64,000 nt of DNA from CAYFKJ01 sp964528595 (GTDB lineage Bacteria > Pseudomonadota > Alphaproteobacteria > UBA2966), in NCBI GenBank assembly GCA_964528595.1, contig CAZGTM010000001.1, positions 1-64,000 of the forward strand, read 5' to 3'. Under the pieces are notes generated by a model. That model searched no databases and was not told the DNA's origin. It saw only the letters and a program-made list of their open reading frames with translations. A program made the position numbers and the translations under genes. Shown here piece after piece: positions 17,040 through 24,461 of this stretch. Within the stretch, counting starts at the first letter, position 1; the number at the start of each line of letters is the position of its first letter.

Positions 17040-17900
17040 ATGCCGAAAAACGCCTTTGCCCCCATCTGGCCGTCGCGCCTCGACCACATCTGCATTGAAT
17101 CCGCAAAACCCGATGAAATGATCGAGTTTTACCGTGCGGCGGTGGGTTACGAGGCCGAAAAAGTCGGTGACGAGCTCTGGCTGCTGACGGGCCGGCAGCG
17201 CCGGCTTCTTCTGGCGAAGGGTGAGGCGCGGCGTCCGGCGTTCACCGGCTTTTGGCTGGATGACGCTGCCAGATTGGCTCGTCTGAGGGATGGCATGGCG
17301 GCCAAGGGGGCTGAAATCATGCCGTCGCCGTCGCCGCTGTTTGATGATAATGCCTTTGCGGCCGCAGATCCCGACGGCAATTGCCTGACCTTCGGCGTTC
17401 TGCCCTACAAATCGGTGGAACCGGCTGAAGAAGGCTCGGATTTGGGCGGCGAGTTGCAGCACTACGCGGTGGCCACGACCCAATTGCCGAAAATGGTGGA
17501 TTTCTACGAGAACGTATTGGGCTGCCGCGTGTCCGACAAAATGCTCGACGATGAAGGAAATCTGACGGCGATCTTCTTCCGCTCGGATTCGCTGCACCAC
17601 ACCGTCGCCATGTTTGGCGCCGGCTATGCCGAACTGGATCATCACAGTTACGAAGTTCAATTGTGGAACGACATCCGTGACTGGGCGGATCACATGGGTG
17701 ATTTGCGCATTCCCATGTGGTGGGGTCCGGGCCGCCACGGACCGGGCGACAATCTCTTTTTCATGGTCGAGGATCCCGACGGCAACAAGCTGGAGTTCTC
17801 GACGGAATTGGAGGTTTTTTCATACGAACAGGATTACCGGGAATGGCCGCATGAGGAGCACACCCTGAACCTCTGGGGCGGCGCCTGGATGCGGGACTAG
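17040..17900 (+). CDS. two-domain VOC protein, extradiol-dioxygenase-like
   Basis: This 286-residue protein has two vicinal-oxygen-chelate modules, at about 10-120 and 128-265. The second has the likely metal ligands: His in LQHYAVATT, His in ELDHHSYEV, and Glu in DPDGNKLEFSTE, the pattern of type I extradiol ring-cleavage dioxygenases. A non-oxygenase VOC role, such as a glyoxalase or isomerase, remains possible. The start at 17040 is preferred over an in-frame ATG at 16983 because GGAAG precedes it and the family begins near the RLDHICIES strand. The thioesterase gene follows after 41 bases in the same direction. The substrate is unknown; an aromatic ring-cleavage role is inference. Confidence 0.75.
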   Translation: MPKNAFAPIWPSRLDHICIESAKPDEMIEFYRAAVGYEAEKVGDELWLLTGRQRRLLLAKGEARRPAFTGFWLDDAARLARLRDGMAAKGAEIMPSPSPLFDDNAFAAADPDGNCLTFGVLPYKSVEPAEEGSDLGGELQHYAVATTQLPKMVDFYENVLGCRVSDKMLDDEGNLTAIFFRSDSLHHTVAMFGAGYAELDHHSYEVQLWNDIRDWADHMGDLRIPMWWGPGRHGPGDNLFFMVEDPDGNKLEFSTELEVFSYEQDYREWPHEEHTLNLWGGAWMRD

Positions 17901-17941
17901 CCCGCAATTTCATATTGTTTGAGTATCGTTAGGAAATTTAC

Positions 17942-18367
17942 ATGAGAGTTTTAAAGTCCGACGTGAGCGTCACCTGGGCCGACTGCGACGCGGCTGGAAA
18001 AGTGTTCTACCCCAACTTCTACGTCTGGTTCGACAAGGCGACAGAGGTTCTGTTCAAGGCCAACGGCGCCTGGTTCGCGGATGTCGCCGAGGCCTATGGC
18101 GTCGTCGGTATGCCGCTTTTGGAAACCGGCGCCAACTACCAGAATCCCTGCGAGCACGGCAACGAATTAAAAATGGAAAGCTGGGTCGACGAATGGAACG
18201 GCCGTCATTTCGTGGTGCGCCACAAGTTGACGCACGTTGACGGCCGCCCCGCCCTGGAGGGTTTCGAGCGGCGCTGCTGGGTGGTCGAGGCGCCGGAAAA
18301 GAAATCCGGCATCAAGGCCTTTGCCGTACCGGACGATGTCATCGCCCGGTTTGAACAGGACGACTAG
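17942..18367 (+). CDS. hotdog-fold acyl-CoA thioesterase (4-hydroxybenzoyl-CoA thioesterase family)
   Basis: The protein is 141 residues, one 4HBT hotdog domain. The N-terminal WADCDAAGKVFYPNFYVWFD contains the conserved Asp (residue 16) and the Gly-x-Val-Phe-Tyr motif that place the catalytic carboxylate near the thioester in this family. Substrates in the family include 4-hydroxybenzoyl-CoA, 1,4-dihydroxy-2-naphthoyl-CoA and other aryl-CoAs. It lies 41 bases behind the VOC gene and may be transcribed with it. Its stop is 2 bases from the convergent DUF302 gene. An aryl-CoA substrate would fit the acyl-CoA-forming enzymes nearby, but this is not shown. Confidence 0.8.
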   Translation: MRVLKSDVSVTWADCDAAGKVFYPNFYVWFDKATEVLFKANGAWFADVAEAYGVVGMPLLETGANYQNPCEHGNELKMESWVDEWNGRHFVVRHKLTHVDGRPALEGFERRCWVVEAPEKKSGIKAFAVPDDVIARFEQDD

Positions 18368-18369
18368 GG

Positions 18370-18756
18370 CTACAGCTCCTCAATCGCCGTTTGCAGCAGC
18401 GCGCGGACTTCACCCGCGATGCCGGCAAGCGCCGGGTTTTCGATGGCCTGCATGGAGGCCATGGGATCGACGGCTGATACTTCGGTCTGCCCTTTGCCGT
18501 TCGACTGTACGATGACGTTGCAGGGCAGCATGGTGCCGATCTTGTTTTCCGCCTGCAGGGCCTTGTGGGCGAAGTGGGGGTTGCAAGCGCCGAGAATGGT
18601 GTAGGGATGGAAATCGGCGCCGATCTTCTCCTTTAAGGTCTTATCCACGTCAATGCGCGTCAGGACTCCAAAGCCCTTGGATTTTAGGGTTTCGGTGACG
18701 TGGTCGATGGTCTCGTCGAAACCGCCGCCGACGGTCTTGCTGAAATGATAGGTCAT
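18370..18756 (-). CDS. DUF302 domain protein
   Basis: The 128-residue protein has a complete DUF302 domain with the typical GACNPHFAHKAL segment near residue 57 and a CNVIVQ strand. It has no signal peptide or membrane segment. The molecular role of DUF302 is not established; it is often found with redox, metal or sulphur-stress genes. The gene is divergent from the UbiD-like gene and shares with it a short intergenic region that carries an AT-rich dyad at 18789-18810. Confidence 0.82.
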   Translation of the reverse strand: MTYHFSKTVGGGFDETIDHVTETLKSKGFGVLTRIDVDKTLKEKIGADFHPYTILGACNPHFAHKALQAENKIGTMLPCNVIVQSNGKGQTEVSAVDPMASMQAIENPALAGIAGEVRALLQTAIEEL

Positions 18757-18788
18757 GAGTTCGGTCCAACTGTGAATTCCGTTCCCTA

Positions 18789-18810
18789 TATATTAGGAAT
18801 TACTAATATA
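18789..18810. promoter_or_regulatory. AT-rich dyad TATATTAG-N6-CTAATATA in a divergent promoter region
   Basis: Two perfect 8-base arms are separated by GAATTA. The element lies 33 bases before the DUF302 start and 96 bases before the UbiD-like start, and on both strands it contains TAATAT-type -10 sequences, so a dimeric regulator bound here could control both genes. The symmetry resembles AT-rich operators of ArsR-type repressors, but no ArsR gene is in the window. Confidence 0.5.
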
Positions 18811-18905
18811 AAGTTCAAGGGGTGGGTCAAAATTTCACCACCGGCGGCGGCGGAAGCGGCTAAGATTTCGCCAACAACAAAACCGACCAAACGGGGAGAT
18901 CCGCC

Positions 18906-20288
18906 ATGGCCAAATCGAACATCGGTCCGGCTCTGATCGCCGACCTGGGCTCCATAATCGATGAACTCGACCACCGGGGGCGGCTGGTCCGCGTCAAATC
19001 GGAAGTCGACCCCAAGCTCGATCTGGCGGGCATCGCCGCGAAGTTCGAAGGCGGCCCCAGCGCCGTGTTGTTCGAAAACGTCAAGGGCTACGGGCACCCG
19101 GTGTTCATGGGGCTTTACTGGTCGCGCGACCTGCTCGGCGACATCTTTTCGCGCGACGCCGCGGATCTGCCGCAGCATATCTCGGACTGCATCGGCAACT
19201 GGCAGGCCAATCCGGTGGACCCGGTGGTGGTCAAGACCGGCCCCGTGCTGGAGGTTACGGAGCGCACGGTGAACGTCCAAAAACTGCCGGTGCCGACCCA
19301 CGCCATGAAGGACGCCGGACCCTATTTCGATGCCGCCGTGGTGATCGCCAAGGATCCGGAAACCGGGGTGCGTAACGCATCCATCCAGCGTTTTCAGGTG
19401 GTCAACAAGAACACGCTTTCTGTCAACATCGACGCTGGGCGCCATTTGGAGCTTTATCTTGAGAAGGCCGCCAAGCTGAAAAAACCGCTGCCGCTGACTA
19501 TCAATGCCGGTGTCGGACCCGGTCTGCACTTCGCCGCCGCGGCGCCGGCCGAAGCCGCGCCCGTGGACCGGGACGAGTTGGGCATTGCCAGCGAAATCCA
19601 CGGCGCGCCGCTGGAACTGGTGGCCGGCACCAAATCGGAAGTCGAGATGGTGGCCAACGCCATGTACGCCCTGGAGTGCGAGATCGTGCCCGGTGAAAGC
19701 CTCAACGAAGGTCCATTTGCCGAGGTGACCGGCTATTATGCGCGCAAGGACAAACGGCCCAAGGTCCGCGTCCTCAAGGTCCACCGGCGAAAAAATCCGG
19801 TGTTCCATTCCATCCTGTCGGGCTCGGAGGTCTTCAATTCCGTGGGGCTGCTGGGCGAGGCCAACGTCTTGGGCCTGCTGCGCAAGCAGGTACCGGGCGT
19901 GACGGACGTTTATTTCAGCCACGGTGGCTGCGGCTTTTATCATGCCGTCGTGCAGATCAAGCAGGTGCGCGCGGGCTGGGGCAAGCAGGCCATCATGGCG
20001 GCGTTCGCCGCATTCGCGCCGTTGAAGATGGTCACCGTGGTGGATGACGACGTCGATATCCGCGACCCTTCGGACGTCGAATGGGCGATGATCACCCGGC
20101 TGGATGCCGCGGGCGGGGTGTTAAAAATCGAGAACGTCTTCGGCCATGGCCTCAATCCGACGTTCCCCGACTATTTCGGCACCAAGATCGGCTTCGACGC
20201 CACGCGGCCTTATCCCTTCACGCCGGAATTCGACCGCGCCACGGTGAAGTCCGTCGACCTTGCGGATCTGGATATCGTCAGCCCTTAG
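18906..20288 (+). CDS. UbiD family (de)carboxylase
   Basis: The protein is 460 residues, slightly shorter than ubiquinone-pathway UbiD (about 490). It contains the prenylated-FMN-binding region (SIQRFQ with the conserved Arg near residue 162) and the Glu pair in EGPFAEVTGYY (about 268 and 273), equivalent to the catalytic Arg/Glu/Glu network of Fdc1 and UbiD. DDDVDIRDPSDVEWA near the C-terminus is also typical. These enzymes decarboxylate or carboxylate aromatic and alpha,beta-unsaturated acids. They need prenyl-FMN made by UbiX, which is not in the window. AACGGGGAGA before the ATG supports the start. A catabolic role on an aromatic acid fits the neighbourhood; a role in ubiquinone synthesis is the alternative. 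Confidence 0.85.
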   Translation: MAKSNIGPALIADLGSIIDELDHRGRLVRVKSEVDPKLDLAGIAAKFEGGPSAVLFENVKGYGHPVFMGLYWSRDLLGDIFSRDAADLPQHISDCIGNWQANPVDPVVVKTGPVLEVTERTVNVQKLPVPTHAMKDAGPYFDAAVVIAKDPETGVRNASIQRFQVVNKNTLSVNIDAGRHLELYLEKAAKLKKPLPLTINAGVGPGLHFAAAAPAEAAPVDRDELGIASEIHGAPLELVAGTKSEVEMVANAMYALECEIVPGESLNEGPFAEVTGYYARKDKRPKVRVLKVHRRKNPVFHSILSGSEVFNSVGLLGEANVLGLLRKQVPGVTDVYFSHGGCGFYHAVVQIKQVRAGWGKQAIMAAFAAFAPLKMVTVVDDDVDIRDPSDVEWAMITRLDAAGGVLKIENVFGHGLNPTFPDYFGTKIGFDATRPYPFTPEFDRATVKSVDLADLDIVSP

Positions 20289-21159
20289 CGGGGCCCCTCT
20301 CGCGCACGAAAATGTAAAGCCCGCTGGCGACGACGACGGCGGCGCCCGCCCATGAGCGCAGGGCGGGCAGGTCACCCCATACGATATAGCCGAGGATCAG
20401 CGCCCAGATCAGGGAGGTATACTGGAAAGGCGCCACCAAGGCCGCCTCGCTGAGCTTCATGGCGTGGTTGAGGCAGAAGTGTCCGAACGTCGCGCCGACG
20501 CCGAGAAGGCACAGCAGGCCAAAATCCAAAAGACTGGGCGTCACCCAGACGAACGGCAGCGACAGCCCACCGGCGATGGCCACGCCGACCGACTGGTAGG
20601 CAGTGAGTGTCAGGCCGTCCGAGCCCCTTAATGTCCTTGCCAGGATCAGCATCAACGCCAGCGAGAGACTGCCGGCAAGGGCGATCAGAGCCGGAGTGGA
20701 AAACGAAGCCGCGCCGGGATCGAGGATGAGAACGACGCCGGCGAAGCCGACGATGATGGCGCTCCAGCGGTGGAGACCGACTTTTTCGCCCAGCAGGGGC
20801 ACCGACAGGGCGGTGACGAAAATCGGCGCCGCCAGGTAGAACATGAAGGTTTCCGCCAGGGGCAGGAACTGGACGGCCCAGTAGAAAAACGACACCTCGG
20901 CGATGACCAGCACGACGCGCACCAGATGCCGGATCGGCTGGTCGGGCCGTCTGCGCCAGATGTCGGGCCGCCGCCAGAGCAAGGGGGCGAGTACCGCCAG
21001 CGCCGCCAGACTGCGCAGCGCCAGGAGCTGGCCCACGGCATAGTCCTGCACCATCCATTTGCCCAGGGCGTCGTTGATGGTGAACAGCGCCATGCCGAGG
21101 ATCATGAAGGCGATGCCGAGGCGGCTGGCGGCGTTTGATTGTTGCTCTTGTGAAGTCAA
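20278..21159 (-). CDS. EamA/DMT-family transporter
   Basis: The 293-residue hydrophobic protein has about ten predicted membrane helices and the internal two-EamA-repeat layout (first near residues 15-145, second near 160-290). LRSLAALAVLAP and PLLGEKVGLHRW lie in the first repeat, with a QYTSLIWALILGYIVWGD segment in the second. Drug/metabolite exporters of this family move amino acids, nucleobases or small metabolites, and direction and substrate cannot be predicted. It converges on the UbiD-like gene and overlaps its end by 11 bases, so the two transcripts must run into each other. Confidence 0.85.
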   Translation of the reverse strand: MTSQEQQSNAASRLGIAFMILGMALFTINDALGKWMVQDYAVGQLLALRSLAALAVLAPLLWRRPDIWRRRPDQPIRHLVRVVLVIAEVSFFYWAVQFLPLAETFMFYLAAPIFVTALSVPLLGEKVGLHRWSAIIVGFAGVVLILDPGAASFSTPALIALAGSLSLALMLILARTLRGSDGLTLTAYQSVGVAIAGGLSLPFVWVTPSLLDFGLLCLLGVGATFGHFCLNHAMKLSEAALVAPFQYTSLIWALILGYIVWGDLPALRSWAGAAVVVASGLYIFVRERGPAKG

Positions 21160-21239
21160 GTGGACGGGACCGGATCGAGGAACATGCCGATCTGTTTACC
21201 GTCTGGTGCGGCGAAACGCCATCCCGGGAAACGCCTTCG

Positions 21240-21665
21240 TCAGGCCACGTCCCGCCATAGGGACAGCTTACTGTCGTCGGGCAGGTCGGACATCAGACGC
21301 AATACGTCGCGGCTGCTGACGATGCCCTCCAGTTTGCCCTGGCGGGTGATGGGCAAGTGCCGGATGCCGTATTCCGCCATGAGCCAGATCGCCGTGGAGG
21401 GCTCTTCGGTGATTTCACAGACGACAACCTCCGTCGACATCTGCTCGCCGACGGTGAGGGAGGCGAAATCGGGCAGGTGGTCGCTCACGGCGCGCGTGAT
21501 ATCGCGTTCCGACAGAATACCGATGATGCTGTCGTCCTCGTTCGTCACGACCAGCACGCCGATACCCTGACGGGCAAGCATGGCGGCGGCGTCACGCAAC
21601 GTCGTTTGGCGGTGGGTGGTGGCGATTTCGCCGTTCTTGCGCCCAATGATTTCGCCGAGATTCAT
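21240..21665 (-). CDS. two-CBS-domain protein
   Basis: The 141-residue protein consists of a single Bateman pair: CBS1 at about 10-65 (DAAAMLARQGIGVLVVTNEDDSIIGILSERDI) and CBS2 at about 78-132 (TEEPSTAIWLMAEYGIRHLPIT, GIVSSRDVLR). Stand-alone CBS pairs bind adenine nucleotides and regulate partner proteins. The partner here is unknown. The GAGGGG ribosome binding site supports the ATG at 21665. The gene follows the same direction as the EamA gene downstream, with an 80-base gap that shows no recognised signal. The 239-base gap upstream to the MFS gene contains its promoter region but no convincing -35/-10 pair. Confidence 0.85.
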   Translation of the reverse strand: MNLGEIIGRKNGEIATTHRQTTLRDAAAMLARQGIGVLVVTNEDDSIIGILSERDITRAVSDHLPDFASLTVGEQMSTEVVVCEITEEPSTAIWLMAEYGIRHLPITRQGKLEGIVSSRDVLRLMSDLPDDSKLSLWRDVA

Positions 21666-21904
21666 CGTGATTCCCCTCGCCCGCGATCGCCCTGACTACT
21701 TTTGTTGGCGACATACTAAGGACGAAGATATCCCTCGCCATGTGACACGTGGCCGCAGCCTTGGAACGTTTCGAGAGTTGGGTGTTTTTTGGCTTGGTGA
21801 CAAATTGCACGCCATGACATAGATATGCGTGGCGTCCGTGCGAGAATTCCGCTCCCGGCGCCCCCGGAAAACCGGGCACGCGATCCCCGTCAAAGAGAGG
21901 CTTC

Positions 21905-23173
21905 TTGCCCGTCGTCAAACTCCCGAACGTTCTCGGCTATCTCAAATCCGATCCCCGTCTGCTCGCGTTCGGCTTCTTGGTGACGTTCAGTTCCAGTTTC
22001 GGCCAGACTTTTTTCATCTCGCTGTTTTCGGCTGACATCCGGGCGGCGCTGGATCTCAACAATGCAGGCTTCGGTGCGGCCTATTCCATCGGAACCCTGT
22101 CCAGCGCTCTCGTGCTCACCTGGTCCGGCCACTGGATCGACCGCGTCGATCTACGCACCTGGACCATCGCCCTTATCACGCTGTTTGGTATCGCCTGCCT
22201 CTCGATGGCGGTCAGTCAGAATTTTCTCATGCTGGTGGGCGCCATCTTCCTCCTGCGCCAAACCGGTCAGGGATTGATGACGCATACTTCAATGACCAGC
22301 CAGGCGCGTTACCACGACACCGCAAGGGGCAAGGCGGTGGCGACGGCGGGCCTCGGCTTTCCTCTTGCTGAAGCCTGCTTTCCCATTCTAGGCGTCGCGG
22401 TGCTGGGCGCGCTCGATTGGCGTCTGAGTTGGACGGCCTTTGCCGTCTTCCTGCTGTTCATTCTTCTGCCGCTCTGCCTTTGGCTTCTGCGCGGGCACGG
22501 CGAACGCCATGCCCGCTATCTGGCCGGGGCGGGGAAGCTCCTCGAAACCGAGCCTGGGGAGGATCCGGCAACCCGCGTTCACTGGACCCGCAAACAGGTG
22601 CTCGGTGATTATCGCTTTTATCTCCTGTTGCCCGTCACTCTCGCCCCCTCGTTCATCTTCACCGGTATCTTTTTTCATCAGATCGTCATCGTCGAGGCGA
22701 AAGGATGGCAGCTCGAGGTCTGGGCGGCCGCCTATGCCGCCTTTGCCGCCACCAGCGTCCTGGCGGGACTAGCCTTCGGCGCTTACATCGACAAGGTCGG
22801 CGCCCCCCGGTCGATCCCGTGGCTGCTGCCGCCCCTGGGCCTGGGCTGCCTGCTGATGGCGGTCACGGACAGTCTGCTGGCGGCCTGGGGCTACATGATA
22901 CTGGCCGGTCTCACGGCTGGCATGATCAGCACGTTTTTCGGCGCCTTCTGGGCCGACGTGTACGGCACGCGGTATCTCGGCTCCATCCGGGCCCTGGCGA
23001 CCGCACTGATGGTGCTGTCGAGCGCCCTCTCTCCCGTCATAATGGGGGTTTTGCTCGACGACGGAATAAAAATCGAACCCATGGCAATGGCATTTTTCCT
23101 TTATACTATGGCGGCAACCGGGTTGGCGGTGTTCGTCCGCCGCTCCTTCCTCCGCCCCCGCCCAGATCAGTAA
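21905..23173 (+). CDS. major facilitator superfamily transporter (TTG start)
   Basis: The 422-residue membrane protein has about twelve predicted helices. The first-loop region reads GHWIDRVDLRTW, a degenerate form of the MFS motif A. Long hydrophobic segments and a central Lys/Arg/Glu-rich loop near residue 200 are typical. The start is a TTG at 21905, preceded by AAGAGAGG; there is no ATG near the first helix. The substrate is unknown. The next MFS gene starts 52 bases later with a weak hairpin between, so read-through into the following genes is possible. Confidence 0.8.
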   Translation: MPVVKLPNVLGYLKSDPRLLAFGFLVTFSSSFGQTFFISLFSADIRAALDLNNAGFGAAYSIGTLSSALVLTWSGHWIDRVDLRTWTIALITLFGIACLSMAVSQNFLMLVGAIFLLRQTGQGLMTHTSMTSQARYHDTARGKAVATAGLGFPLAEACFPILGVAVLGALDWRLSWTAFAVFLLFILLPLCLWLLRGHGERHARYLAGAGKLLETEPGEDPATRVHWTRKQVLGDYRFYLLLPVTLAPSFIFTGIFFHQIVIVEAKGWQLEVWAAAYAAFAATSVLAGLAFGAYIDKVGAPRSIPWLLPPLGLGCLLMAVTDSLLAAWGYMILAGLTAGMISTFFGAFWADVYGTRYLGSIRALATALMVLSSALSPVIMGVLLDDGIKIEPMAMAFFLYTMAATGLAVFVRRSFLRPRPDQ

Positions 23174-23178
23174 ATCCC

Positions 23179-23199
23179 CCAACGGGATCGTTTGGTTTT
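23179..23199 (+). terminator. weak intrinsic terminator candidate after the first MFS gene
   Basis: CCAACG and CGTTTGG pair across a GGAT loop with one bulged T and are followed by TTTT. The stem is short and the U-run only four bases, so this may only attenuate transcription into the next gene. Confidence 0.25.
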
Positions 23200-23225
23200 A
23201 GTCGACCCAGAAATTTTCGGACCCC

Positions 23226-24452
23226 ATGACGACAGCAGCCTCCCCTCTCACACGCCGACCGACGCTCGCCATCCTCGTCGCCATATCGATGGGCGGCACG
23301 TTGGCCATGAACATGATCCTGCCTTCGCTGCCGGCATTTGAGAAATCCTTCAGCGCGGATAAGGCAACCGTGCAGTTGACGCTGTCCCTGTTTCTCGTTG
23401 GCATCGCTTTGGCGCAGTTGGTCTATGGCCCCATCTCCGACCGCTACGGGCGGCGGCCGATGGTGTTGGGCGGGACGCTGATCCTGATCGTGGGCACCGC
23501 CGTCTGCCTGATGGCGACGACCATCGAAGTCATGATTGTCGGCCGCATCATCCAGGCCGTCGGCGGCTGTGCCGGCATGGTCATGGGCCGGGCCATGGTG
23601 CGCGACATGTTCGATGCGGATCAGGCGGCGGCGGCGATCGCTTATCTGACGATGGCGGCGGTGGTGGCGCCCACGCTGGCCCCCCTGATCGGCGGCTATC
23701 TGGAGGAATGGTTCAGTTGGTCGGCGGGCTTCGTTTTCGTTCTGGCGTTGAGCGGCATGATTTTCGTTTATGCCCTGGCGGCGTCCCACGAGACCTTGCC
23801 GCCGGAAAAGCGCCACGACGTCGAGTTCGCCCGGCTCTTCAGGTCGTTCGGCGTGCTGCTTAAGAACCCTTTATTCGACGGCTATGCCCTGCAGCTAAGC
23901 TTCAATACAGCGGCCTATTTCGCCTTCCTCGGAAATTCGCCGTTTATCATCCGCGACCTGATGGGACATTCGCCGGCGGAACTCGGCATGTTTTTCGCCC
24001 TGGTGTCGGTTCTCTATATTTTCGGCAACTTCGGGACCGCCCGCCTGGCGCGGAAGTCCGGTGCGCCGATGATGATTAGGATCGGCACGATGATCGCCAT
24101 GTTCGGCTCGCTGGCGATGCTGACGGTCGCCCTGGTAACGGAATTCACGGTGGTGGAGTTCATCGGCACGATGTCGATCATCGCGCTGGGCAACGGTTTC
24201 TGCATATCGTCCGGCACCGCCGAGGCCGTCGGCGCCGACCCCCAGCGCATCGGCGCCGCGGCGGGCTTGGCCGGATCCATGCAAATGGGCTTCGGCGCCG
24301 TTAGTTCGACGATTGCCAGTGCACTGCTGGCCTATTATGTCGATTCGCCGATCCCCCTGATCGTCGTCATGGTGGTTTGCAGTTTCGCCGCGCTGATCTC
24401 GCCGCCGCTGGGCCGTCACTTCGCCCGCCATGCCGAGCGACGCCTGCACTAG
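23226..24452 (+). CDS. Bcr/CflA-type multidrug efflux MFS transporter
   Basis: The 408-residue, 12-helix protein shows the DHA1 Bcr/CflA pattern: MNMILPSLPAFEKSF in helix 1, QLVYGPISDRYGRRPM (motif A) after helix 2, and GGCAGMVMGRAMVRDMF in helix 4 (motif B/C area). Family members expel bicyclomycin, chloramphenicol or other small molecules by proton antiport. It stands between another MFS gene and an ABC-F gene that starts 9 bases after its stop, so an antibiotic-tolerance operon is a reasonable guess. Endogenous metabolite export is the alternative. Confidence 0.85.
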   Translation: MTTAASPLTRRPTLAILVAISMGGTLAMNMILPSLPAFEKSFSADKATVQLTLSLFLVGIALAQLVYGPISDRYGRRPMVLGGTLILIVGTAVCLMATTIEVMIVGRIIQAVGGCAGMVMGRAMVRDMFDADQAAAAIAYLTMAAVVAPTLAPLIGGYLEEWFSWSAGFVFVLALSGMIFVYALAASHETLPPEKRHDVEFARLFRSFGVLLKNPLFDGYALQLSFNTAAYFAFLGNSPFIIRDLMGHSPAELGMFFALVSVLYIFGNFGTARLARKSGAPMMIRIGTMIAMFGSLAMLTVALVTEFTVVEFIGTMSIIALGNGFCISSGTAEAVGADPQRIGAAAGLAGSMQMGFGAVSSTIASALLAYYVDSPIPLIVVMVVCSFAALISPPLGRHFARHAERRLH

Positions 24453-24461
24453 ATCGCGACC

